Shown piece after piece: positions 1 through 5,949 of a DNA stretch of 5,949 nucleotides. The notes beneath the pieces are model-generated. The model made no database searches. It was not told the origin of the DNA and saw only the letters and a list, made by a program, of their open reading frames with translations. Both the position numbers and the translations under genes were made by a program. Source of the stretch: Chryseobacterium gleum (GTDB taxonomy: Bacteria; Bacteroidota; Bacteroidia; Flavobacteriales_D; Sanyastnellaceae); assembly GCA_945897395.1 (NCBI GenBank), contig CAMDFE010000106.1, forward strand, positions 1 to 5,949, given 5' to 3'. The stretch's first letter is position 1. Every line of letters starts with the position of its first letter.

Positions 1-1
1 T

Positions 2-1264
2 ATCGTTTGTCAAGATTTACCTGAGAGTTTAGAAGAAAACATTGTCTATGTTCAAGTAGCCGACACATCGAAAGCGCTAGGAATAATGGCAGCGAATTTT
101 TTTGAGAATCCTTCAGAAAAAATGAAGGTGTTGGCTGTTACAGGAACCAATGGAAAAACAACCGTAGCAACCCTTTTATTTCGCTTGTATCGTTCAATGG
201 GTTTCAAGTGTGGATTGCTCTCGACCGTTGTGAATCGCATCAACGAAGTTGAAATTCCTTCCACACACACAACACCCGATGCTGTTGCGTTGAACGATTT
301 ATTGTCACGCATGCAGCGTGAAGGATGCACACATGTTTTCATGGAAGCCTCGTCGCATGCTTTGCATCAAAATAGAATGGCTGGCGTGCAAATCGACGGT
401 GCCATTTTCACGAATCTATCTCACGATCATTTGGACTATCACGGTTCAATGAATGAGTACATAAAAGCGAAGAAGATTTTATTCGATCAGTTGGGTGCAA
501 ATGCTTACGCTGTTGTTAACGCAGATGATCGCTACCACGATGCATTGGTTTCTGCATGCAAGGCGCGTGTTCGCACCTACGCTTTGCATACGATGGCTGA
601 CTATAAAGCGAAGTTGATTGAGAACACCCTTGAAGGACTTCAGATAAATATTGATCGTTTTGAATTGCACTCTCCATTAATTGGAGAATTCAATGCATAC
701 AATTTAACTGCTGTATTTGCAGCTGCGGTTGAGTTGGGAACAGATCCAACGACCGTGCTTGTTCACCTTTCAGCATTGGGCGCACCGGAAGGCCGCTTTC
801 AATACATACGCAAGCAAGACGGAACCATTGCTATTGTCGATTACGCTCATACCCCCGATGCTTTAGAAAATGTGTTGAATACGATTCAGTCTGTTCGCGG
901 ACAAGAAGAAATTATTTCAGTAGTTGGTTGTGGCGGCGATCGCGATCGCACCAAGCGTCCGATTATGGCTTCGATCGCTGCGAATAAAAGCGATCGCGTA
1001 ATCGTCACAAGTGATAATCCGCGGAGCGAAGATCCGAAGAGCATTATTCAAGAAATGGTTTCAGGTCTTGATCCGATTCAAAAGAAAAAAGTATTGTCAG
1101 TAACCGATCGTCGCGAAGCGATTGAAGTGGCTTGTTCACTTGCAAAGCCCGGCGACATCATTCTTATTGCTGGTAAGGGACACGAGAAATATCAAGAGAT
1201 CAGTGGAGTGAAATACCCCTTTGACGATTTACAAATTATAGCAGAACTCTTTCAAACGAACTAA
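2..1264 (+). CDS. murE: UDP-MurNAc-L-Ala-D-Glu:meso-diaminopimelate ligase MurE, 5' partial
   Basis: Cytoplasmic ATP-dependent Mur ligase that adds the third residue of the peptidoglycan stem peptide. The reading frame is open to the left edge: codons from position 2 read IVCQDLPESLEEN and then VQVADTSKALGIMAANFF, which is the normal MurE sequence joining the N-terminal domain to the central domain. The ATG at 86 is therefore an internal methionine, not the start. The window holds 420 residues; the family is about 480-490, so roughly 65 N-terminal residues are missing. Visible motifs are the ATP-binding loop GTNGKTT (143-163), HLDYHGSMNEY followed by the lysine expected to be carbamylated (codon 470-472), YAHTPDALENVL, GCGGDRDRTKRP, the substrate-selecting DNPR (1013-1024) and GKGHEKYQ near the end. 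DNPR is known to mark meso-diaminopimelate-adding enzymes, so that specificity is inferred. It ends in TAA 2 bp before mraY. MurF and MurC are excluded by the DNPR and GKGHE motifs. Confidence 0.97.
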   Translation: MVCQDLPESLEENIVYVQVADTSKALGIMAANFFENPSEKMKVLAVTGTNGKTTVATLLFRLYRSMGFKCGLLSTVVNRINEVEIPSTHTTPDAVALNDLLSRMQREGCTHVFMEASSHALHQNRMAGVQIDGAIFTNLSHDHLDYHGSMNEYIKAKKILFDQLGANAYAVVNADDRYHDALVSACKARVRTYALHTMADYKAKLIENTLEGLQINIDRFELHSPLIGEFNAYNLTAVFAAAVELGTDPTTVLVHLSALGAPEGRFQYIRKQDGTIAIVDYAHTPDALENVLNTIQSVRGQEEIISVVGCGGDRDRTKRPIMASIAANKSDRVIVTSDNPRSEDPKSIIQEMVSGLDPIQKKKVLSVTDRREAIEVACSLAKPGDIILIAGKGHEKYQEISGVKYPFDDLQIIAELFQTN

Positions 1265-1266
1265 TT

Positions 1267-2490
1267 ATGTTGTACCACCTATTTGAATACCTCGATAAGC
1301 ACATGCACTTCCCTGGATCAGGGTTGTTCCACTACTTGTCGTTTCGTGCTGCTTTGAGCATTCTTATCTCACTAACCATATCGATGGTTTTTGGGAAAAA
1401 CTTGATTCGTATGCTTCGCAAGAAGCAAGTGGGTGAGACCATTCGCGATTTGGGACTAGACGGACAAATGCAAAAAGCGGGAACACCCACAATGGGCGGA
1501 CTTATTATTCTTGCAGCTATCCTCGTGCCGACGTTGTTGTTGGCAGATTTGACCAACATCTACATTCAAACCATGATCATAGCAACCGTTTGGTTGGGAC
1601 TCATCGGATTCTTAGACGATTACATCAAGGTTTTCAAAAAGAACAAAGAAGGACTTGCAGGGAAGAGCAAAATTGTTGGACAAATAGGAGTGGGAATTAT
1701 TGTAGCGAGCATGCTTTATTGGAATCCGTCTGTGACCATTAAAGAGAAAGTTTCAGACGTTCAAATTCAGAACGCAACAAGCGAAGAACAGGCCATGCAA
1801 TGGAAGGAAGAGAAGAGTTTAAAGACAACTATTCCCTTCATTAAAGGCAACGAATTTGACTATGCTTGGTTGGTTCCAGACAGCATGGAAAGTCCCTGGG
1901 TGTTGTGGGGAGTGTTTACACTAATTGTCATATTCATTGTAACTGCAGTTTCTAACGGTGCGAACATTACCGACGGTATCGATGGTTTAGCAACGGGCAC
2001 AAGCGCAATCATTGGTATTACGCTGGCCATTTTCGCATACGTTTCAGGTAACTACATCTTCGCAGATTACTTGAACGTTATGTACATCCCGCAAAGCGGT
2101 GAGCTTACCGTTTTCATTGCGGCGTTTGTAGGAGCGTGCGTTGGATTTCTTTGGTACAATAGTTTTCCAGCGCAAGTATTCATGGGTGACACAGGAAGCT
2201 TGGCACTCGGAGGAATTATTGCAACGTTCTCCATTGCTATTCGAAAAGAACTTCTTATTCCAGTTTTATGTGGAATATTCTTGGTGGAAAACTTGAGCGT
2301 AATGATTCAAGTTGGATACTTCAAGTACACGAGAAAAAAGTACGGTGAAGGTCGTCGCATTTTCTTAATGTCACCTCTTCACCACCATTATCAACGCAAG
2401 GGAATGCACGAAGCGAAAATCGTTTCTCGCTTCTGGATCATCGGAATTATGCTAGCTGTATTAACCATCATCACTTTAAAAGTAAGATAA
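1267..2490 (+). CDS. mraY: Phospho-N-acetylmuramoyl-pentapeptide-transferase MraY
   Basis: Integral membrane enzyme that transfers phospho-MurNAc-pentapeptide from UDP to undecaprenyl phosphate, making lipid I on the inner face of the membrane. The 407-residue protein is complete and strongly hydrophobic, fitting the ten-helix fold of the family. Catalytic and nucleotide-binding motifs are intact: the aspartate pair D117-D118 in FLDDYIK, NITDGID at 233-239, D308 in FMGDTGSLALGG, and the histidine triplet H372-H374 in SPLHHHYQRKG. The N-terminal part (SYLTFRA-like YLSFRAAL, then GTPTMGG at 72-78) also matches. The protein is longer than the usual 360 residues because of a polar segment at about residues 157-187, between the fourth helix and the TIPFIKG strand. 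The ATG at 1267 follows the murE stop by 2 bp and has no Shine-Dalgarno sequence before it, so translational coupling with murE is likely. The stop overlaps the murD start. Confidence 0.98.
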   Translation: MLYHLFEYLDKHMHFPGSGLFHYLSFRAALSILISLTISMVFGKNLIRMLRKKQVGETIRDLGLDGQMQKAGTPTMGGLIILAAILVPTLLLADLTNIYIQTMIIATVWLGLIGFLDDYIKVFKKNKEGLAGKSKIVGQIGVGIIVASMLYWNPSVTIKEKVSDVQIQNATSEEQAMQWKEEKSLKTTIPFIKGNEFDYAWLVPDSMESPWVLWGVFTLIVIFIVTAVSNGANITDGIDGLATGTSAIIGITLAIFAYVSGNYIFADYLNVMYIPQSGELTVFIAAFVGACVGFLWYNSFPAQVFMGDTGSLALGGIIATFSIAIRKELLIPVLCGIFLVENLSVMIQVGYFKYTRKKYGEGRRIFLMSPLHHHYQRKGMHEAKIVSRFWIIGIMLAVLTIITLKVR

Positions 2491-2492
2491 TG
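2488..2492 (+). promoter_or_regulatory. TAATG stop-start overlap of mraY and murD
   Basis: The last base of the mraY TAA is the first base of the murD ATG. Upstream bases (aaaagtaagat) carry no good Shine-Dalgarno match. Such an overlap normally lets a terminating ribosome restart on the next gene, so MurD synthesis is inferred to be coupled to MraY translation. Confidence 0.75.
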
Positions 2493-3833
2493 AGTAAGCG
2501 ACTGGTCATACTTGGCGGAGGCGAAAGCGGCGCGGGCACAGCAGTGTTGGCTAAGAAGATGGGGTACGATGTATTTCTTTCGGATAAGGGCTTGTTGAAA
2601 GACAAATACAAAGCTGAATTGAATGCAAACGGTGTTGCTTTCGAAGAAGGAATACACACGGATGAATTAATTCTGAATGCAGATGAAGTAGTGAAGAGTC
2701 CTGGCATTCCGAACTCGGCCAAATTGATTGTTGCGCTGCTCGAAAAGAATATTCCCGTGTTGTCTGAATTGGAATTCGCATACAGATATACCAAAGCGAA
2801 ACTTATTGCTATTACAGGAAGTAATGGGAAGACGACAACGACTTTATTGACTTACCACATTTTGAAAAACGCTGGACTCAATGTAGGTCTTGGCGGAAAT
2901 GTGGGGAAGAGTTTCGCACGTCAAGTCGCTGAAGAGAATTTCGATTTTTATGTCTTGGAAGTAAGTAGTTTCCAACTCGACAATATGTATTCGTTCAAGG
3001 CTGACATTGCCATTCTTACGAATATAACTCCGGATCACTTGGATCGTTACGATTACGATTTAAGTAAATACGCTGATGCGAAGTTGCGCATTGCGCAGAA
3101 CCAAACATCTGACGATGTTTTCATTTTTAATGCAGACGATGCCATTACTGCAGAGACCATGGCGCGACACGTATTGAACGCCACCCTATTTCCAATTTCA
3201 ATTCAACCTGGAAAGAATTACGAGCTAGGTGGCTATTGCGACGAATCAAATTTCAACCTAAACACAAACCATAATTTATTTACAATGAAAATCACGGATT
3301 TAGCATTACAAGGCAAACACAATTTGCAAAACAGCATGGCAGCAGGAGCAGCAGCGCGCTATTTGGAATTAAGAAAAGAGGCTGTTCGCGACAGTTTAAT
3401 GAACTTCGAAAACATTGAACACCGCCTAGAGTTTGTTGCTAGTATTCATGGCATTCGTTTCATAAACGATAGCAAGGCTACAAATGTGAATTCAACATGG
3501 TATGCATTGGAGTCGGTAGATAAGCCAATCATTTGGATTGCTGGTGGAACAGACAAAGGCAACGACTATTCTGAATTGTCTGAATTGGTGAAGTCTAAAG
3601 TGAAAGCAATTGTATGCTTAACAAAAGACAGCTCTAAAATCAGAAAGGCTTTTGGATCTTTTGTAGATACGATTATTGATACAAATAGCGCTGAACAAGC
3701 TGTTCGTGTTTCTTACGATCTTGGAAAAGATGGTGACACTGTTTTGTTGTCACCAGCATGCGCCTCGTTCGACTTATTCGAGAACTACGAAGACAGAGGT
3801 CGTCAGTTTAAAGTTGCTGTAAAAGGATTGTAA
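2490..3833 (+). CDS. murD: UDP-N-acetylmuramoyl-L-alanine--D-glutamate ligase MurD
   Basis: Cytoplasmic ATP-dependent ligase that adds D-glutamate to UDP-MurNAc-L-Ala, the second stem-peptide residue. The 447-residue length is normal for the family (E. coli about 438). The N-terminal Rossmann-like domain opens with RLVILGGGESGAG and includes VKSPGIP. The central ATPase domain begins with ITGSNGKTTTT (catalytic-loop lysine K114), continues with LEVSSFQLD and HLDRYDYDLSKY, and contains K198, which aligns with the carbamylated lysine of E. coli MurD. The H311-R312 pair in NIEHRLEFV leads into the C-terminal domain, where NDSKATN (326-332), AGGTDKGNDY and SPACASFDLFENYEDRG (from 421) are intact. 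SPACASFD and the lack of DNPR separate it from MurE and MurF. The ATG shares its first base with the last base of the mraY stop (TAATG), typical of termination-reinitiation coupling. MSKR at the start fits the family, and no better upstream start is seen. Confidence 0.98.
   Translation: MSKRLVILGGGESGAGTAVLAKKMGYDVFLSDKGLLKDKYKAELNANGVAFEEGIHTDELILNADEVVKSPGIPNSAKLIVALLEKNIPVLSELEFAYRYTKAKLIAITGSNGKTTTTLLTYHILKNAGLNVGLGGNVGKSFARQVAEENFDFYVLEVSSFQLDNMYSFKADIAILTNITPDHLDRYDYDLSKYADAKLRIAQNQTSDDVFIFNADDAITAETMARHVLNATLFPISIQPGKNYELGGYCDESNFNLNTNHNLFTMKITDLALQGKHNLQNSMAAGAAARYLELRKEAVRDSLMNFENIEHRLEFVASIHGIRFINDSKATNVNSTWYALESVDKPIIWIAGGTDKGNDYSELSELVKSKVKAIVCLTKDSSKIRKAFGSFVDTIIDTNSAEQAVRVSYDLGKDGDTVLLSPACASFDLFENYEDRGRQFKVAVKGL
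3823..3827 (+). promoter_or_regulatory. Possible weak ribosome binding site for ftsW
   Basis: AAGGA lies 9 bases before the ftsW ATG, inside the last codons of murD (Lys-Gly-Leu). It is the only Shine-Dalgarno-like string at the four start sites seen here. It may be a chance product of the MurD coding sequence, since the presumed host group relies little on such sites. Confidence 0.35.
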
Positions 3834-3836
3834 TTC

Positions 3837-5021
3837 ATGCAGAAATTTCTTTCACACCTCAAGGGAGATCGCGTGATCTGGATGGTTGCACTTTTTTTGT
3901 GCACCCTTTCGGTGTTAGCGGTTTACAGTGCAGTATCTTCTTTGGTGTGGAAGGCAGAAGGCGGAAGTAGTGCAGGGGTTTTAATTAAGCATGTATTTAT
4001 GCTCGGACTAGGACTCGCGTTTATGTACGGCACGCATCTCCTTCCATTAACCTTCTTTTCGAGAATTGGTCAGCTCATGATTTGGGTGGTGATTCCGTTG
4101 TTGGTGTTCACGATGTTTTTTGGGTCGAACATTAACAACGCAGATCGTTGGATTCGAATTCCTGGAATTGGTGTGACCTTCCAGACGAGTGACTTGGCGA
4201 AGTTGGTGCTCATTTTATATGTGGCGCGTCAACTAACTGTGAAGCGTCAGATGCTACACGATTTTAAAAAGGGTGTCCTTCCGATCGTGATTCCCATAGC
4301 CATGGTATGCGGACTGGTGCTACCGGCGAACTTTTCTACAGCAGCATTAATTGGGTTTGTGTGTTTTTTAATGTTGGTGTTTGGAGGAGTTCCATGGAAA
4401 CACTTGTTTAAGCTCATTGGCGCCGTAGTGGGGATCTTGCTTCTAATAATTGTTGTTGGCGAATTAGGTCCTGAAAAATTACTACCTCGTTACAGCACTT
4501 GGAAAAACCGTTTGGTGGGAAAGGAAATTCAAGCGGGAGCCATTGACGATTCGAAATATCAAATTGAATTGGCGCAATACGCCATTTACGAAGGAGGAAT
4601 TATTCCGAAGGGTCCCGGATCTGGAACTTCAAGAAACTTCTTACCGCATCCGTATTCAGATATGATCTACGCGTTCATTATTGAAGAATATGGATCTGTA
4701 CTCGGCGGAGCGTTGGTGATGCTGATGTATGTTATTTTTCTTTTTCGGGTCATACGAATATCGATTCGAAGCCCGAAATATTTTGGCGGATTAACTGCGT
4801 TGGGACTGGGTCTGGTCATTACCATTCAAGCATTCATTAACATGGGTGTGGCGGTGGATTTATTTCCAACAACAGGACAGCCATTACCACTAGTGAGTAT
4901 GGGCGGAACGTCAATTGTTTTCGTCGCCATCATGTTCGGAGTGATATTAAGTATTTCGAAGATGGATGAAGAGAACGACGAAGCGGATCAAACAGATGAA
5001 TTAGAAGAATCCCCATTTTAA
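3837..5021 (+). CDS. ftsW: Septal peptidoglycan glycosyltransferase FtsW (SEDS family)
   Basis: Polytopic membrane protein of the SEDS family that polymerises lipid II into glycan strands at the division site, normally with a class B penicillin-binding protein (FtsI). The 394-residue protein shows about ten hydrophobic segments (roughly 14-36, 48-69, 78-96, 117-133, 147-164, 168-185, 189-209, 276-304, 317-338 and 351-373). A large outer loop at about 210-275 contains RYSTWKNRL, AIYEGG and the LPHPYSD motif, whose D275 is the expected catalytic aspartate. NADRWI (101-106), FQTSDLAKL (115-123) and the closing TTGQPLPLVSMGGTS are also conserved. Placement between murD and murG favours FtsW over the elongation paralogue RodA. 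Two oddities are an acidic C-terminal tail and LPANFST where many SEDS proteins have QPDxGT. The start is fixed on the left by the in-frame murD stop two codons upstream. Confidence 0.96.
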   Translation: MQKFLSHLKGDRVIWMVALFLCTLSVLAVYSAVSSLVWKAEGGSSAGVLIKHVFMLGLGLAFMYGTHLLPLTFFSRIGQLMIWVVIPLLVFTMFFGSNINNADRWIRIPGIGVTFQTSDLAKLVLILYVARQLTVKRQMLHDFKKGVLPIVIPIAMVCGLVLPANFSTAALIGFVCFLMLVFGGVPWKHLFKLIGAVVGILLLIIVVGELGPEKLLPRYSTWKNRLVGKEIQAGAIDDSKYQIELAQYAIYEGGIIPKGPGSGTSRNFLPHPYSDMIYAFIIEEYGSVLGGALVMLMYVIFLFRVIRISIRSPKYFGGLTALGLGLVITIQAFINMGVAVDLFPTTGQPLPLVSMGGTSIVFVAIMFGVILSISKMDEENDEADQTDELEESPF

Positions 5022-5030
5022 TTATAGATG
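5019..5030 (+). promoter_or_regulatory. Tandem in-frame stops between ftsW and murG
   Basis: The junction reads TAA TTA TAG ATG in a single frame. The first stop ends ftsW, the second follows after one codon, and the murG ATG comes directly after it. The second stop rules out any upstream extension of murG and would catch ribosomes that read through the first. Confidence 0.7.
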
Positions 5031-5949
5031 GAAAATCGAATTCTAAATAGAGTCTTGTTGTCTGCCGGAGGAACGGGCGGACATATTTTTCCTGCTATTG
5101 CAGTGGCGAACGAAATAAAATTACGTTTTCCTGAATGCGAGATTTTATTTGTTGGGGCGGAAGGAAAGATGGAGATGGAAAAAGTTCCTCAATCGGGATA
5201 TAAAATTGTTGGACTTCCCATTGCAGGACTTCAACGAAAATTAACGTTTTCGAATTTTTTACTTCCAATTAAAATATTGAAAAGTATGTTGAAGGCAATT
5301 GCTGTGGTGAAGGAATTTCGTCCAGAAATTGCTGTAGGTTTTGGTGGATATGCAAGCGGTCCAACGCTTCGTGCGGCTGGAACAGCAGGTGTTCCAACAG
5401 TTTTGCAAGAACAGAATTCATTTGCAGGTGTTACGAATAAATTGTTAGCGAAACGGGCGAAAGCGATATGTGTAGCATATGAGGGAATGGAATTGTTCTT
5501 TCAAAAAGAGAAGATTCAGTTAACTGGAAATCCGGTTCGGAAAGACTTCGTGAAGTTGCCTTATTCGCAGTCGGAAGCACTGACCAAATTGGATTTCGAT
5601 TCAACAAAAAAAACGATTTTAATTATAGGCGGAAGTTTAGGAGCACGCGCTGTGAACAATGCTGTTGAAGCGTCTTTAAGTACTTGGATTCAGCAAGGGT
5701 TTCAAGTTATTTGGCAATGTGGAAAGATATACAAAGTGAATTTAGAACCGAAGTACAAAGAGACTTCAGGATTGCTTCTTTACGATTTCATTTACGATAT
5801 GGCGTTGGTTTATGCGGCGGCCGATGTGATAGTTTCAAGAGCAGGCGCCATGAGTGTTTCAGAACTTTCTCTTGTTGGAAAACCAATAGTGTTTATGCCT
5901 TCTCCGAATGTGGCGGAAGACCACCAGACGAAGAATGCCATGGCGCTCG
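5028..5949 (+). CDS. murG: UDP-GlcNAc:undecaprenyl-PP-MurNAc-pentapeptide GlcNAc transferase MurG, 3' partial
   Basis: Peripheral membrane glycosyltransferase (GT-B fold, family GT28) that adds GlcNAc to lipid I, forming lipid II on the cytoplasmic face. The frame stays open to the right edge, giving 307 complete residues plus one base; the family is about 355-370, so about 55 residues are missing. The N-terminal acceptor domain has the glycine-rich loop GGTGGHIFP (14-22), then VGAEGKMEMEKVP, IAGLQRKL, GFGGYASGP and QEQNSFAG (127-134). TGNPVR (166-171) begins the link to the C-terminal donor domain, which shows GGSLGA (201-206), SRAGAMSVSEL (270-280, with E279 expected to contact UDP-GlcNAc) and AEDHQTKNA near the edge. 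All motifs seen are intact. The ATG is well defined because a TAG in the same frame lies immediately before it. There is no Shine-Dalgarno sequence; the region upstream is AT-rich. murC would be the expected next gene. Confidence 0.97.
   Translation, partial: MENRILNRVLLSAGGTGGHIFPAIAVANEIKLRFPECEILFVGAEGKMEMEKVPQSGYKIVGLPIAGLQRKLTFSNFLLPIKILKSMLKAIAVVKEFRPEIAVGFGGYASGPTLRAAGTAGVPTVLQEQNSFAGVTNKLLAKRAKAICVAYEGMELFFQKEKIQLTGNPVRKDFVKLPYSQSEALTKLDFDSTKKTILIIGGSLGARAVNNAVEASLSTWIQQGFQVIWQCGKIYKVNLEPKYKETSGLLLYDFIYDMALVYAAADVIVSRAGAMSVSELSLVGKPIVFMPSPNVAEDHQTKNAMAL

Larger units (their letters stand above)
2..5949 (+). other. dcw cluster operon segment: murE-mraY-murD-ftsW-murG
   Basis: Five genes run in one direction with junctions of +2, -1, +3 and +6 bp, all complete genes ending in TAA. 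There is no room for a promoter or terminator between any pair, so they are inferred to be cotranscribed from a promoter outside the window. The order is that of the conserved division and cell wall cluster, without murF between murE and mraY. All products act in consecutive or linked steps from UDP-MurNAc-peptide to polymerised glycan. Both ends of the operon lie outside the window. Confidence 0.93.

Noticed and set aside
86..88. ATG at 86 as the start of murE
   Set aside because: The frame is open upstream to position 2 and translates into typical MurE sequence (VQVADTSKALGI), so this methionine is internal.
52..342. Minus-strand open frame opposite murE, and similar ones at 479-670, 1332-1559 and 2844-3038
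   Set aside because: Each is antisense to conserved coding sequence with no start context or recognisable product.
2471..2794. Minus-strand open frame of about 107 codons across the mraY-murD junction, with others at 2391-2657 and 2551-2781
   Set aside because: They lie antisense to well-supported genes, overlap each other, and their translations resemble no family I recognise; they look like codon-bias shadows.
3867..3878. GATCGCGTGATC imperfect palindrome near the start of ftsW
   Set aside because: Short, imperfect, inside coding sequence (Asp-Arg-Val-Ile) and not repeated in the window; no support as an operator.
5331..5350. TAGGTTTTGG inside murG as a Bacteroidota-type TAnnTTTG promoter element
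   Set aside because: The spacing is off by one base and no matching -33 TTG-type box was evident at the right distance; it lies inside a conserved coding motif (GFGGYASGP).
1..5949. A novel defence, mobile or other accessory system
   Set aside because: Every base except a few at the junctions belongs to five intact, conserved cell-wall genes; no transposase, integrase, repeat array or unknown gene is present.

Overview
The window is a stretch of the division and cell wall (dcw) gene cluster. Five genes lie on the plus strand with almost no space between them: murE (5' end cut off by the window), mraY, murD, ftsW and murG (3' end cut off). The gaps between them are 2 bp, a 1-bp overlap, 3 bp and 6 bp. 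There is no gene-free stretch longer than 6 bp. I found no RNA gene, mobile element, CRISPR array, terminator or convincing promoter. The layout implies one polycistronic message whose promoter lies upstream of the window.

The likely host is a member of the Bacteroidota, probably Flavobacteriia-like. Four things point there. murE runs straight into mraY with no murF between them. MraY carries an extended loop after its fourth membrane helix (407 aa, against about 360 in E. coli). The FtsW and MurG wording is typical of that group (for example FQTSDLAKL and LPHPYSD in FtsW, and KMEMEKVPQSGY and AEDHQTKNA in MurG). Finally, start codons mostly lack a Shine-Dalgarno sequence. The assignment is from remembered family patterns, not from a search, and the genus is not determined.

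The genes form a pathway. MurD adds D-Glu to UDP-MurNAc-L-Ala, and MurE adds the third residue, predicted to be meso-diaminopimelate from its DNPR motif. MraY transfers the finished phospho-MurNAc-pentapeptide to undecaprenyl phosphate, giving lipid I. MurG adds GlcNAc, giving lipid II. FtsW polymerises lipid II into glycan strands at the septum. MurF (D-Ala-D-Ala addition) and MurC (L-Ala addition) are needed but not in the window; murC would be expected just downstream of murG.

All catalytic motifs I could check are intact and no gene is frameshifted. I did not find a novel system. The items worth a second look are modest: the missing murF, the MraY loop, an acidic FtsW tail, a variant FtsW motif, same-frame gene junctions with tandem stops, and a local cluster of CGATCG palindromes in murE.
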